This document shows, one piece after another, positions 52,335 to 61,619 of a DNA stretch of 64,000 nt. The position numbers and the translations under genes were made by a program. The DNA comes from Prochlorococcus sp. AG-402-K21 (GTDB lineage Bacteria > Cyanobacteriota > Cyanobacteriia > PCC-6307 > Cyanobiaceae), in the NCBI GenBank assembly GCA_003216775.1, contig QCII01000004.1:1-64000 (forward strand). The letters are read 5' to 3'. The notes under the pieces were generated by a model. It was not told the origin of the DNA. It did not search any database and was given only the letters and a program-made list of their open reading frames with translations. Position 1 is the stretch's first letter, and each line of letters starts with the position of its first letter.

Positions 52335-53357
52335 TTAATCCCAACCTGCATCTTTCATTAATTTTATTGCAAGAGAATTATTACCTCCTAGATCATCTAC
52401 AGTAACTTTGTCAGGAGTAAATGCTCCAAAGTTTTTTACAATTGGATTTTGATTAACCTCTTTTAATGGATGTTCAAAGGTAGGGGCAGCCAATCCCTTA
52501 CTTCCGCTGGGAGATGCTAAATATTCGAGTAGTTTAATTGCTTCAGCTTTGTTTGTTGCATATTTAGAAACCCCACCAGCACTAATATTCACGTGAGCAG
52601 GATTTGGGGTGAGGACAAAGGTTCGTTGCGCATATAAAGCATCTCTTCTCCCATTAACACCCGCTAACATCCTAGCGACATAGTAATGATTAACGATTCC
52701 TATACCGCATTTTTTCTTAGAAACTGCCCTAACAATTGATATATCACCTGGGAAGAAAGGCTGAGAAACATTAGAAATCATCCCACTTAACCAAGCTTTA
52801 GTTTTCTCTTCGCCTTTATTAGTTATTTGGTTAGCAACTAAAGACTGATTATATGGACTTTTTCTATTTCTCAAGCACACTTTGCCTTTCAATGATGGAT
52901 CTGCTAAATCTGTGTAGTCCTTTATCTTACTTATATCCACAACCTTTGGATTGGCAACCATAACCCTTACTCTTCTAGTTAATGCATACCATTCTTTATT
53001 TTTATCTTTTAACCCAATTGGAACATCATTTTCTAAAGATGTAGAATCAATTTTTTGAAGTAATCCAGCTTTAGCAGCATTAGTAATTCTAGCTGCATCA
53101 ACTAATAATATTAAATCTGCTTTAGAATTCTTTCCCTCTCTTTTCAATCTTTCAATTAAAGAAATACCCGCCGCTTCGATAAGCCTGACTTTAATTCCTG
53201 TTTCTTCTGCAAACTTTTTATAAACAGCTCTATCAGTGTTGTAATGCCTACCTGAATAAACTCTGACTTCTTTTTCTGTTGAATTGGCAGGAAAATTTAC
53301 ATTGAGTAAGAATGAAAATGTAAGTGCTGAATATAGTAACTTTTTTAGATTTTGCAA
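52335..53357 (-). CDS. futA: Ferric iron ABC transporter substrate-binding protein
   Basis: A 340-residue periplasmic binding protein of the FutA/IdiA/FbpA group. After a signal peptide (to about residue 28) come V-R-V-Y-S-G-R-H-Y-N-T-D-R, G-I-K-V-R-L-I-E-A, S-K-A-D-L-I-L-L-V-D-A-A-R and I-V-N-H-Y-Y-V-A-R-M. The tyrosines in Y-S-G-R-H-Y and N-H-Y-Y match known Fe(III) ligands. It captures ferric iron. Divergent from the piuC-like gene. Confidence 0.93.
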   Translation of the reverse strand: MQNLKKLLYSALTFSFLLNVNFPANSTEKEVRVYSGRHYNTDRAVYKKFAEETGIKVRLIEAAGISLIERLKREGKNSKADLILLVDAARITNAAKAGLLQKIDSTSLENDVPIGLKDKNKEWYALTRRVRVMVANPKVVDISKIKDYTDLADPSLKGKVCLRNRKSPYNQSLVANQITNKGEEKTKAWLSGMISNVSQPFFPGDISIVRAVSKKKCGIGIVNHYYVARMLAGVNGRRDALYAQRTFVLTPNPAHVNISAGGVSKYATNKAEAIKLLEYLASPSGSKGLAAPTFEHPLKEVNQNPIVKNFGAFTPDKVTVDDLGGNNSLAIKLMKDAGWD

Positions 53358-53459
53358 TTTTTCAAAATAGTATCTATGGTTACTTTATATGGAACTTAAT
53401 AACAAGGCCTCTCAAAGAGAATTTCTATACATAATTTTGTATCATTTTTTATACCAAAA

Positions 53460-54122
53460 ATGAATTATTTAACTAATCAACTCTTGAATTCTGAAGAATT
53501 AGAAATCCTCGGAAATTTAAGCAAAGAAGAATTATTTTGGGAAGATGGAAAGGAAACTGCGGGTAAGTATGCCGCAAAGGTAAAAAATAATTTACAACTT
53601 AGAAGAGATTCAGAATTATCAAAAAAGTTTTCTTCTTTAATTACAAAAAAAATTTTGAGCAATGAACTAATCAAAAGCTTCGCTTTACCCAAAAAAATTC
53701 ATGGAACAATCTTCTCAAAATCCCAAAAAGGCATGGGTTATGGATGTCATATTGATAATCCATATATGTCCACTGGGAGAGCAGACTTATCTTTTACTAT
53801 TTTTTTAAATTCTAAAGAAAATTATGACGGAGGGGGATTAATAATTGAAAGTTTCAACTCCGAAGAGAAATTTAGACTGGCCGCCGGGGAAATAATAATT
53901 TATCCAAGTACCTATTTACATTCAGTAGAGGAAGTTACTAATGGCGAAAGATTAGTATTTATTGGGTGGATTGAGAGCTATATAAAAAGTATTGAAGAAA
54001 GAGAATATTTATTTGATCTAGATGCTGCGGCCAGATCATTACTAGCTAAATATGGAAGATCAAGTGAGGTTGATCTTATCTTTAAATCATATTCAAATCT
54101 TTTAAGAAGATTAGGTAGTTAA
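53460..54122 (+). CDS. piuC: PKHD-type Fe(II)/2-oxoglutarate hydroxylase (PiuC-like)
   Basis: A 220-residue dioxygenase of the PKHD/PiuC group. Fe(II) ligands appear as H-I-D in Y-G-C-H-I-D-N-P (about 96-98) and H in Y-L-H-S-V-E-E-V (about 157); the 2-oxoglutarate Arg is in G-E-R-L-V-F-I-G-W. PiuC proteins are linked to siderophore-type iron uptake in other bacteria. Its divergent placement next to futA supports an iron role. The hydroxylated substrate is unknown. Confidence 0.88.
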   Translation: MNYLTNQLLNSEELEILGNLSKEELFWEDGKETAGKYAAKVKNNLQLRRDSELSKKFSSLITKKILSNELIKSFALPKKIHGTIFSKSQKGMGYGCHIDNPYMSTGRADLSFTIFLNSKENYDGGGLIIESFNSEEKFRLAAGEIIIYPSTYLHSVEEVTNGERLVFIGWIESYIKSIEEREYLFDLDAAARSLLAKYGRSSEVDLIFKSYSNLLRRLGS

Positions 54123-54195
54123 TTTAGAATCATTTTATACATCATTAAGAAAATAATTTTTTTTGGATCTAGAATAATTGATAATATTAAATTAT

Positions 54196-54435
54196 ATGAA
54201 AAAGAAAAACTCTATCGCTATTTTTCTGGCTGCTACGAGTGCACTATCCATAACAACCTCTGATGATTTTTCTTTGAAAGCTGAAGAAAATAATTTAGGT
54301 GGATTAAAGGAATGGAATACTGACATGCCATTAGAAGCGGATTTTCTTCTAGATAAAGAAGCTCAAAGACTAGCTGAAGAAGCAAAAGAATCAAGTACAT
54401 GTATTCCAATTGGAGAGGGTGAGAATTGTTGGTAG
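54196..54435 (+). CDS. Small exported protein, 79 aa
   Basis: A 79-residue protein starting at ATG 54196 (an upstream TTG would add six residues). It has a signal-like hydrophobic start (I-A-I-F-L-A-A-T-S-A-L-S-I-T-T) and an acidic mature part containing L-L-D-K-E-A-Q-R-L-A-E-E-A-K-E, with two cysteines near the end (S-T-C-I-P-I-G-E-G-E-N-C-W). Possibly an envelope peptide. It lies after piuC, before a terminator. Confidence 0.55.
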   Translation: MKKKNSIAIFLAATSALSITTSDDFSLKAEENNLGGLKEWNTDMPLEADFLLDKEAQRLAEEAKESSTCIPIGEGENCW

Positions 54436-54460
54436 AATTTTTTTTCAAATAATAAAATGT

Positions 54461-54524
54461 CTCATATTGAGGCCTTTTTTAATTGCCAAATAATAAAAAA
54501 AGGCCTCAATATGAGGCCTTTTTA
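54461..54524. terminator. Bidirectional terminator formed by a 44-nt tandem duplication
   Basis: AGGCCTCA-ATA-TGAGGCCT with a T5 tail (54501-54524) forms a strong hairpin. A near-copy of the unit lies exactly 44 bases upstream (CTCATATTGAGGCC at 54461 versus CTCAATATGAGGCC at 54505). The two copies are themselves complementary over 20 bases, so longer alternative hairpins are possible. It separates the convergent small gene and porin gene. Confidence 0.85.
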
Positions 54525-54542
54525 AATTTCCAAATAATAAAT

Positions 54543-55841
54543 TTAGAATTTGAAAGTAGTAGTCAAAACAGCACCGAATATGTCATCAGTATCGTCTGTC
54601 ATGGTATCTGAACCGCCGAAGATAGCAGGTCTGATTTCAATTCCATCGTTAGGTCTGAAAGCATAGTAAGCCTCCCAAATGAATGGATCAACCTCTGCAG
54701 TGTTACAAGTACCATTACAGTCAGTAACTTTAAGTGGCTGAGTTACAGCAAAACCAATTCTATCGTCTGCTTGGAAGATATCTTTCCAAGTTAAACCTAC
54801 GAAGTAGCTATCAGAATTCTTTCCTGTTCCTCCGGCTACAACATTATCCGCAGATCTTGTATCATATCCAACAGAAATTTCGGGAGTTGCAGTACCAGTA
54901 TTTTCTGGTCTCCAATAACCTCTATAAGCTACACCTGTGAAGTCTCCAGAATTCATGCCCGCTGCCTGAGTAGTAGCATTGTATGAATGTGATGTCCAGT
55001 CTTGCTGATTAGAGTAAGTAGCAGAAAGATGCCATGTATCAGTAGTATAGGCAATCTGAGTATCCCATTTGTTTGTATCACCCTTTCCGAGCATTCCAGA
55101 AGTAGAATCTGAATCCTTAGACACTATATTAGAGGCTAAACCAAATCCATTATCAGTTTCGAATTTGAAACCTGCTCCTACGTCTGTACTAGCTCCAAAG
55201 TTGGCATTACCTCCGAGCTTCATTGATTTTAGAATACCTGGCTGATAGATTGAAGGAGTAATATACATGTAGTAGTTTTCAATTCTTGGTCCAGCGAAAA
55301 ATGTGATGTTTTCACCAAGAGTACCTGAGTACCACATTTTATCTACATGTAGTTCATCATCATAATCTTTTGTGTCTATACCATAAGTTGGCTTGATATC
55401 CCAAACACTGGCGCCAGTTCCACCAACATCTCCAGCCTTAAGACGAACATAGAGATTATCATCACCAGTGAAACTTGTGTTCAAGTTCATTGTGTATGTG
55501 TAACCTGTTTCAACAGCTTCGTGGCCACCGATTGTATCGCCACCGTCTACTGCACCAATCCAAAATATGGCCTTACCATCCATGGATGTCGTACTTGAAA
55601 AAGCACCTGCTTCAAAATTATTTTGCTTAGCCTCAAGTCCGTCAACGCGTCCCTTAAGGTTTGCAATATCTCCACTAACTTCGTTAATGAATGTTTTATT
55701 GTCTAATCTTGATTTGTTTGATTTGCTACGAGCGTAGCTATTCATTTCATCTAGATTAATAACGTCGGAAGCTTGAGCAGCAACAGGAGCCAATAAGCTC
55801 AAAGATGCGCCTGCTACCAACATTTGTTGGAAGAGTTTCAT
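54543..55841 (-). CDS. Outer-membrane porin
   Basis: A 432-residue porin. It has a signal peptide (A-P-V-A-A-Q-A-S), an N-terminal coiled coil (I-A-N-L-K-G-R-V-D-G-L-E-A-K) where larger cyanobacterial porins carry SLH domains, and then alternating beta strands ending in aromatic F-K-F at the C-terminus, as required for outer-membrane insertion. It lacks a visible SLH domain, so it is a short variant. Such porins carry small solutes; the neighbouring iron genes suggest, without proving, a part in iron entry. Confidence 0.85.
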   Translation of the reverse strand: MKLFQQMLVAGASLSLLAPVAAQASDVINLDEMNSYARSKSNKSRLDNKTFINEVSGDIANLKGRVDGLEAKQNNFEAGAFSSTTSMDGKAIFWIGAVDGGDTIGGHEAVETGYTYTMNLNTSFTGDDNLYVRLKAGDVGGTGASVWDIKPTYGIDTKDYDDELHVDKMWYSGTLGENITFFAGPRIENYYMYITPSIYQPGILKSMKLGGNANFGASTDVGAGFKFETDNGFGLASNIVSKDSDSTSGMLGKGDTNKWDTQIAYTTDTWHLSATYSNQQDWTSHSYNATTQAAGMNSGDFTGVAYRGYWRPENTGTATPEISVGYDTRSADNVVAGGTGKNSDSYFVGLTWKDIFQADDRIGFAVTQPLKVTDCNGTCNTAEVDPFIWEAYYAFRPNDGIEIRPAIFGGSDTMTDDTDDIFGAVLTTTFKF

Positions 55842-55970
55842 TTTACCTCACACTAAAATAACCCAGTAAATGGGGTAACTATACTGTATCGGCTGTAACA
55901 TAAAAAGAAAGAAAAATAAGTTTCTAATTGATGTAACTTTTGATACGTAAATTTTATGAAAATTTCTATT

Positions 55971-56843
55971 TTAATTTTTTATTAATGGATAATCTAGGAA
56001 TTCTCTTTCTGCAATCCAAGATGAAGCAACTTCTCTTGCTAATTTTCGAATATTTTCAATATATTGAGCACGATCAGTAACTGAGATTACTCCTCTCGCA
56101 TCGAGCAAATTAAATGTATGACTACATTTTAAGACAAAATCAAGCGCAGGATAAGTTAATTTTTTCTCAATCAAAGAATTTGCCTCTATTTTGTAGATTT
56201 CAAATAGTTTTCTAAGATTTTCAGGATTAGATTCAGTAAAATTATAAGAGCATTGACTTTTTTCAAATTGAAGCCAAATATCACTATATTTCAGATTTTT
56301 ATTCCAATTTAAGTCCCAAATACTTTCTTTATCCTGCAAAAACATTGCAATTCTCTCTAAGCCATAGGTGATTTCAATTGGGATTGGATTGCAATCTAAC
56401 CCTCCGCATTGTTGAAAGTAAGTAAATTGAGTAACTTCCATTCCGTCCAACCAAACTTCCCAACCCACACCCCAAGCCCCAAGTGTTGGTGACTCCCAAT
56501 TATCTTCTACGAATCTTATGTCATGATTTTTAGGATTAACTCCTAGTGATTCCAAAGATGTCAAATATTTCTCTTGTATCTCATCTGGTGAGGGCTTAAT
56601 TATTACTTGATATTGAAAGTAATGTTGCGCCCTATTTGGATTATCGCCAAAACGCCCATCTGTAGGTCTTCTACATGGCTCTACATATGCCACACTCCAA
56701 GGTTCTGGTCCAATAGCCCTTAAAAAAGTATGCGGATTCATTGTCCCAGCACCCTTTTCGGTATCATAAGGCTGCATAATCAAACAACCTTCTCCTGACC
56801 AAAAATTATTTAAATTTTTGATTATATCCTGAAAAAACATCAA
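55971..56843 (-). CDS. glyQ: Glycyl-tRNA synthetase alpha subunit
   Basis: A 290-residue class II synthetase alpha subunit of the bacterial (alpha-beta)2 type. Conserved [38 protein letters not shown] and [18 protein letters not shown] are in place. The beta subunit gene is not in the window. Confidence 0.98.
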   Translation of the reverse strand: MMFFQDIIKNLNNFWSGEGCLIMQPYDTEKGAGTMNPHTFLRAIGPEPWSVAYVEPCRRPTDGRFGDNPNRAQHYFQYQVIIKPSPDEIQEKYLTSLESLGVNPKNHDIRFVEDNWESPTLGAWGVGWEVWLDGMEVTQFTYFQQCGGLDCNPIPIEITYGLERIAMFLQDKESIWDLNWNKNLKYSDIWLQFEKSQCSYNFTESNPENLRKLFEIYKIEANSLIEKKLTYPALDFVLKCSHTFNLLDARGVISVTDRAQYIENIRKLAREVASSWIAEREFLDYPLIKN

Positions 56844-56954
56844 ATAAAATTAGTATAAAAATTTAGATGAAGCCCATTAAACATAATAACAAAGCTTAAA
56901 AATAAAAAAATGTCATTCAATTAGATCCTCGATAAAATATTGATTAGGAATTAT

Positions 56955-57341
56955 TTATGTAAAAAAATCTAATGGCAATGGTCCAAAAGTATTAGATTCT
57001 TTAGAATCATCGTCATATTGACATGTTATTAGAATCCCTTGACCAAGACCATTTTCAGATCTAACAAATACATTACCAGTTTTTTGATTACCTTTTAAAA
57101 AAACACTTCCATCAGCATGAAGCGAATTTAAATTACCAAATTTAATTGTGGAATATTTCTTAGAAATTGATTGTAATGATTCAATAGCCCTATCATCACT
57201 AGGTGCCATTATTCCTATTGTTATCCAATCGGAATTTATTATATTGAATTCAAGCTCGTCTAGTAGTTTTTTATTTTGTCTTTTATTTAATTGAGGCGCT
57301 GATCTAAAACTATTTAAATCGAATAATGTATTTATTTCCAT
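56955..57341 (-). CDS. DUF1824-family protein
   Basis: A 128-residue soluble protein matching the cyanobacterial DUF1824 pattern: L-R/N-S-F-R-S-A-P, then I-T-I-G-I-M-A-P-S-D-D-R-A-I-E-S-L and V-F-V-R-S-E-N-G-L-G-Q-G-I-L-I-T-C-Q. Present in cyanobacteria and plants; no biochemical role known. It is 27 bases from the tautomerase gene on the same strand. Confidence 0.8.
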   Translation of the reverse strand: MEINTLFDLNSFRSAPQLNKRQNKKLLDELEFNIINSDWITIGIMAPSDDRAIESLQSISKKYSTIKFGNLNSLHADGSVFLKGNQKTGNVFVRSENGLGQGILITCQYDDDSKESNTFGPLPLDFFT

Positions 57342-57368
57342 GAGATTTAAACCAAAAAAAAATAATTC

Positions 57369-57701
57369 TTAACCAAATGTTATTCCATTCCAAGCCCACA
57401 ATTTAGCAGGCACGTCCTCAAAAGAAATATAAATCTTATCATTGGGAATTCCCATTTTCTTATATACGAAATCGGATATTGGCTTTGCCATTTCTGAAGG
57501 TTTTAAAGAACCTATTGACTTTATTTCTAAAAAGCAAGATGGGGCCTCATCATCAAAATACATTTGGCAATTATCATCTAGTTTGACCATGACAAATCGT
57601 TTTGATTTATTAGTTAAAGATGAAATTAGAATTGAAATTTCCTCGAGTATTTTTTTTTTATCATCTAATTTTGCTGAAGTAGAAATATTAATATAAGGCA
57701 T
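57369..57701 (-). CDS. MIF/tautomerase-family protein
   Basis: A 110-residue member of the macrophage migration inhibitory factor fold. Met is followed by Pro (M-P-Y-I-N-I-S-T), so the catalytic N-terminal proline is present after Met removal. Other family-like pieces are L-E-I-K-S-I-G and the I-Y-I-S-F-E-D-V-P-A-K-L-W-A-W-N-G end. Such enzymes tautomerise keto-enol acids; the natural substrate here is unknown. It forms an operon with the small gene upstream. Confidence 0.85.
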   Translation of the reverse strand: MPYINISTSAKLDDKKKILEEISILISSLTNKSKRFVMVKLDDNCQMYFDDEAPSCFLEIKSIGSLKPSEMAKPISDFVYKKMGIPNDKIYISFEDVPAKLWAWNGITFG

Positions 57702-57703
57702 CT

Positions 57704-57874
57704 CTATGCAACGAAATAATCTTTTTGAGAATCTGTCTTTAGAAAAATATTTTTATTTCTTAAATTTCTTTTTGATGAAAGAAATGCCATATCGTATGAA
57801 CTTATTCCGTTTTTATAGGGATTGAAAAGGAAGTTTTTAGACCTTTTTTTTTTGCTACTTTTGAACTCAATCAT
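57704..57874 (-). CDS. Small basic hypothetical protein, 56 aa
   Basis: A 56-residue, very basic frame from ATG 57874 (S-S-K-K-K-R-S-K-N-F-L-F-N-P-Y-K-N-G-I, then S-S-K-R-N-L-R-N-K-N). It contains a run of ten A bases, so the frame is sensitive to slippage or sequencing error. The stop is two bases before the tautomerase ATG, which supports cotranscription. Confidence 0.5.
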   Translation of the reverse strand: MIEFKSSKKKRSKNFLFNPYKNGISSYDMAFLSSKRNLRNKNIFLKTDSQKDYFVA

Positions 57875-58026
57875 TATTAATTAAATTATTAGCTCTAATT
57901 TAACTTTTTTTAAATAGATGTCTAGTTTTTTTCAGAATTTTTAATTTATAAATAAAAATAAATTTCTAAAACACAAAAGGAATTTCTATTTACTAAATTT
58001 GATATACGAATACTAAATTTCTTGTT

Positions 58027-58665
58027 TTGGAAGTCCTAAATAATTATCAAAGGGAAAAACCAGATGAAAGTAATGATGAAGAATTTTATTCTAATCCAAA
58101 ATTTGTCTATCATCTAGATGCAAACTTCAGGAAAAATTTGTCGGCTCTGTATGAAAGTGAAATTGATAATTATTCAACTGTCGTTGATTTAATGTCCAGT
58201 TGGGATAGTTATTTACCTAAAGGGAAAAAATATAAAAAAGTTATTGGGCATGGATTAAACAAACAAGAACTTGAAAAAAACAAGATTTTTGATTCTTATT
58301 GGATACAAAATTTCAATCTAAATCAAGAAATTCTGCTAGATAGAGAAAGTGTTGATTATTGCTTAATGGTGGCTGCATGGCAATATTTACAATATCCTGA
58401 GAATTTAACCAAAGAAATTGCAAGAATTTTGAGTAGTAAGGGCAAGTTTATTATTTCTTTTTCAAATAGAGCATTTTGGCATAAAGCTCCTAAAATATGG
58501 ACTTCATCTACTGAAGAAGAGAGAATCAAATATGTAAGAAAAGTATTAATTTCAAATGGATTTAATGAGCCAAAAATCATAAAAAAGTTTAATCATCCAG
58601 TGCTTAATATCTTTAGTTTTTTAAATAAAGATCCTTTTTATTGCTTAATCGCAACTAAAGAGTAA
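58027..58665 (+). CDS. SAM-dependent methyltransferase-like protein
   Basis: A 212-residue protein with a class I methyltransferase layout. S-T-V-V-D-L-M-S-S-W-D-S-Y is the SAM-binding strand (usual glycines replaced), V-D-Y-C-L-M-V-A-A-W-Q-Y-L-Q-Y-P is the post-II region and I-A-R-I-L-S-S-K-G-K-F-I-I-S-F-S follows. The glycine motif is degenerate, as in some picocyanobacterial members. It starts with TTG at 58027. The substrate is unknown. Confidence 0.7.
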   Translation: MEVLNNYQREKPDESNDEEFYSNPKFVYHLDANFRKNLSALYESEIDNYSTVVDLMSSWDSYLPKGKKYKKVIGHGLNKQELEKNKIFDSYWIQNFNLNQEILLDRESVDYCLMVAAWQYLQYPENLTKEIARILSSKGKFIISFSNRAFWHKAPKIWTSSTEEERIKYVRKVLISNGFNEPKIIKKFNHPVLNIFSFLNKDPFYCLIATKE

Positions 58666-58773
58666 ATGATTACTAGAATTAAATTAAAAAAGAATATTAT
58701 TAAAGTTATCAATCATTATTCATAGCCATATTTTTAAAATTTTACTAATATTGGGTAGTTAAAAATTAATCAT

Positions 58774-59019
58774 ATGGGTTCTAAAAGAGAAAAATATCCT
58801 GAAAAATGTCCTTGGGATCTTGGACCTAATCAACATCTAGCCAAGGAAGAAAACTGGACTTTAAGATTAGGAGAAGCAAATGTATGCTTTAGCAAAAATA
58901 AATTAGATAATAATTATTTTCATGTAATAAGCAATGAAAATGAAGAACAAATTTTAGCTTTTAGAGCAAGACTTCTTTATCAAAAACTGCTTGATAAAGG
59001 CTTTAGACTGGTAGAATAA
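58774..59019 (+). CDS. Small conserved hypothetical protein, 81 aa
   Basis: An 81-residue soluble protein with K-C-P-W-D-L-G-P-N-Q-H-L-A-K-E-E-N-W-T-L-R and E-E-Q-I-L-A-F-R-A-R-L-L-Y-Q-K-L-L-D-K-G-F. It is probably specific to picocyanobacteria. Starts at ATG 58774 and is convergent with the DUF3386 gene. Confidence 0.6.
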   Translation: MGSKREKYPEKCPWDLGPNQHLAKEENWTLRLGEANVCFSKNKLDNNYFHVISNENEEQILAFRARLLYQKLLDKGFRLVE

Positions 59020-59023
59020 AAAA

Positions 59024-59692
59024 CTAATTTAATAAACATAGATCCTCGAAAACAAACTTTTGTGTTTCTAATTCATGATTTTGGTTTAAGTATTTTATTG
59101 TCCTCGAATTTAATATCCAATAATCCTCTTTATCTATATTTACAAATTCATCCACGTATTCCAATTTTTGAGAATTTGCCTCAAGTGTATTTGGATCAAT
59201 TTGTTGACTACTGTATTTTTTACTAAGGGTACCTATTCCTGTATCTAAGAAATCATCAACAAATATTTCAACTATTGTTTCATGAATTTTTCTATAGACC
59301 ATATTAATACAGCCATTTTTAACTCTATATTTATCCCCTTGATTCTTCCCTGAAACTCTCATTTCAATCCCACTTTCAGAATTTTTAAGTAAATGAAAAT
59401 TATTTTCTGAGTGCACTGATTCAAATTCTCTCTTTACCCTATGTATGCACACTTCAAATAACTGAGAGGCAATACTTTTAACAACTTTTTCATCTTCTAT
59501 TTTTTGAATATTTGGTTTAAAGTCTTTACCTAATACGAAGTCACCTTTGTAAATATTCTTATTAGTCAAGAAAATACATTTACCTTGGTAACCATAAAAA
59601 TCTTTTTTCCAGGTGTAACGATTTTCATAAGCCTTTTTGAAAATCTCCTTACAATCAATATCTTGTAGATTATCCATTAATTTTTTGAACAC
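59024..59692 (-). CDS. DUF3386-family protein
   Basis: A 222-residue soluble protein. Y-E-N-R-Y-T-W-K-K-D-F-Y-G-Y-Q-G-K at about 22-38, R-V-S-G-K-N-Q-G-D-K-Y-R-V-K, T-I-V-E-I-F-V-D-D-F-L-D-T-G-I-G and the C-terminal W-I-L-N-S-R-T-I-K-Y match the DUF3386 family of cyanobacteria and plants. Function unknown. It lies directly downstream of pcb on the same strand, after a terminator. Confidence 0.75.
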   Translation of the reverse strand: MFKKLMDNLQDIDCKEIFKKAYENRYTWKKDFYGYQGKCIFLTNKNIYKGDFVLGKDFKPNIQKIEDEKVVKSIASQLFEVCIHRVKREFESVHSENNFHLLKNSESGIEMRVSGKNQGDKYRVKNGCINMVYRKIHETIVEIFVDDFLDTGIGTLSKKYSSQQIDPNTLEANSQKLEYVDEFVNIDKEDYWILNSRTIKYLNQNHELETQKFVFEDLCLLN

Positions 59693-59707
59693 TTGAAATA
59701 ATTTTAC

Positions 59708-59742
59708 AAAAAAAAACCTCCCTTTTAGAGGAGAGGTCTTTT
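59708..59742 (-). terminator. Terminator downstream of pcb
   Basis: On the minus strand, ACCTCTCC pairs with GGGAGGT (one wobble) around a TCTAAAA loop, followed by a run of nine T residues. It lies just past the pcb stop at 59754. Confidence 0.75.
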
Positions 59743-59753
59743 ATTAGATCAAA

Positions 59754-60812
59754 CTAGTTTTGAGTAATTTTTGTATTTTCAATATTGTCAAAAGCTTGAC
59801 CAATTTTCTTAAAGTCAAATCCCATTGCTCTAAGTGCGTGCCAAAGATGACCTTGTAAGAAAAAGAAACCCAAATAAAAATGAGTATTAGCAAGCCAAGC
59901 TCTTGAGCTATACGCTCCTGAACCTAAATCTACTGTATCAGTAAAATAAGGGGCGAATTCAAATTGAAGCTTTAAGGGTTCTCCATATAGATCAACTGGA
60001 TATATGGTTGTATTTGAAGCACACCAAAAAGCAGCCACGAAAGCCATATAAGAAACACCAACAACTGAGTATGACAAAATTGCCTCAGCGCCGAGTAATC
60101 CTTTTCCTTTAAATTCTGTATATTCTCCAAATTGTTTAGTACAAATATGGAAAACACCTCCAATTATCTCCAGGAAAGCTAAGAAAGCATGTCCCCCCAT
60201 AACGTCTTCCAGACTATCAATTTTTAAAAAATCAAATTGATGATTCCAGATAGCGGCAATATCTAAATTGTAAATAACTTGTCTTGTAGATCCTATTGCT
60301 GGGTCGTAAATTCCATGAATACGAGCCCATTCAACGAACATAATTGCTCCAAGCCCAAGAAAAATTAGATGATGACCAAGAATAAAAGTTAATTTATCTG
60401 GGTCATCCCATTCGAAATCAAATTTTTGTGGCTTACTATTTTCTGGGTAGTCTCCAAGATCACCTGCAAATTTGTTGGAATGTAATAATCCCCCAGCACC
60501 CAATACTGCTGAAAAAATTAGATGTAATGTGCAAATTACAACAATTCCATATGGTTCTGTAATAACACCATTTTCAATACCACCAATTCCAATACCCGCT
60601 AGATGAGGCAAAACAATTGCTTTCTGTGCACCCATTGGAATACTGGCGTCGTAACGAGCCAATTCAAACAATCCAAAAGCTCCTGCCCAGAACATCATTA
60701 GGCCTGCATGGGCAGCATGAGCAGCTATGAATTTACCTGAACGGCCAACAACACCAGAATTCCCTGCGTACCAGTCATAGGTGACATCAGATTTTCCGTA
60801 AGTTTGTAACAC
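59754..60812 (-). CDS. pcbA: Prochlorophyte chlorophyll a/b-binding antenna protein (Pcb)
   Basis: A 352-residue, six-helix thylakoid antenna of the CP43/IsiA family that binds divinyl chlorophylls a and b in Prochlorococcus in place of phycobilisomes. It has F-I-A-A-H-A-A-H-A-G-L-M-M-F-W-A-G-A, V-L-P-H-L-A-G-I-G-I-G and I-L-G-H-H-L-I-F-L-G-L-G-A with the chlorophyll-binding histidines. The long lumenal loop of CP43 is missing, as in all Pcb proteins. It sits next to isiB flavodoxin. Confidence 0.97.
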   Translation of the reverse strand: MLQTYGKSDVTYDWYAGNSGVVGRSGKFIAAHAAHAGLMMFWAGAFGLFELARYDASIPMGAQKAIVLPHLAGIGIGGIENGVITEPYGIVVICTLHLIFSAVLGAGGLLHSNKFAGDLGDYPENSKPQKFDFEWDDPDKLTFILGHHLIFLGLGAIMFVEWARIHGIYDPAIGSTRQVIYNLDIAAIWNHQFDFLKIDSLEDVMGGHAFLAFLEIIGGVFHICTKQFGEYTEFKGKGLLGAEAILSYSVVGVSYMAFVAAFWCASNTTIYPVDLYGEPLKLQFEFAPYFTDTVDLGSGAYSSRAWLANTHFYLGFFFLQGHLWHALRAMGFDFKKIGQAFDNIENTKITQN

Positions 60813-60955
60813 TTGATTTAAGTAAACAGCAAATTGAGCATATTGCTTATCAGCATTGTTTTTACATGTTCTTTACAGATTTAATTACTTATGTAAAAAA
60901 AACATATTGTGAAAGAACAAATGTTACAAACTAAGGAAGTAATATCTGAGAAAGC

Positions 60956-61480
60956 TTACGCCAAAGAAGGGATTTCACCCTTAAGCTGAGAAGCCCATGT
61001 TTCAAGGCGCGAATCGGTCAAATCCGATTCACTATCCTCGTCAAGAGGTAATCCACAAAAGCTTTCACCTATAACACTTTTAGACTCATCAAATGTATAA
61101 GATGATTTATCTACATAACCGACCATTTCGGCGCCTGCTTTTGTGAAGTAGCTATGAAGTTCTTCCATTGCATCACAATAATTTTCTGTATATGTAGAAG
61201 AATCTCCTAAACCAAAAATTGCAACTTTTTTTCCAGATAAGCTTAGTTCACCAATATCCTCTAAGATTGAATCCCATGCAGTTCCCGATCTTTCTTCATC
61301 GGCACCAGTATTCCAAGTAGGTATCCCGCAGATAATTCCATCAAGACCTTCAAATTCTGAAAGATCATCCACATCAGATACATCTTTAGGTGCTTCTGCT
61401 GAAGAGATAAAGTTGTGAAGACGATCAGCGACGTCTTCCGTTTTTCCAGTTGTAGTTGCGTAATAAATTCCTACAGTCAT
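60956..61480 (-). CDS. isiB: Long-chain flavodoxin
   Basis: A 174-residue FMN electron carrier that replaces ferredoxin when iron is scarce. The phosphate loop is A-T-T-T-G-K-T-E-D-V-A, with P-T-W-N-T-G-A and G-L-G-D-S-S-T-Y-T-E-N-Y at the flavin-binding loops. It has the extra 20-residue loop of long-chain flavodoxins. It is upstream of pcb on the same strand with its own likely promoter in the gap. Confidence 0.97.
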   Translation of the reverse strand: MTVGIYYATTTGKTEDVADRLHNFISSAEAPKDVSDVDDLSEFEGLDGIICGIPTWNTGADEERSGTAWDSILEDIGELSLSGKKVAIFGLGDSSTYTENYCDAMEELHSYFTKAGAEMVGYVDKSSYTFDESKSVIGESFCGLPLDEDSESDLTDSRLETWASQLKGEIPSLA

Positions 61481-61619
61481 AACTTCAAAATGTTTACATT
61501 AAAATAATAAAATCTAAAAACATTAAATTAATTTCTTTAAAAACTTTTTCATGTAAAATTTTATACTAATTAAGGTAAGAAATTTTTTTGAGAATAATTT
61601 ATAAAACATTCAAACCATC

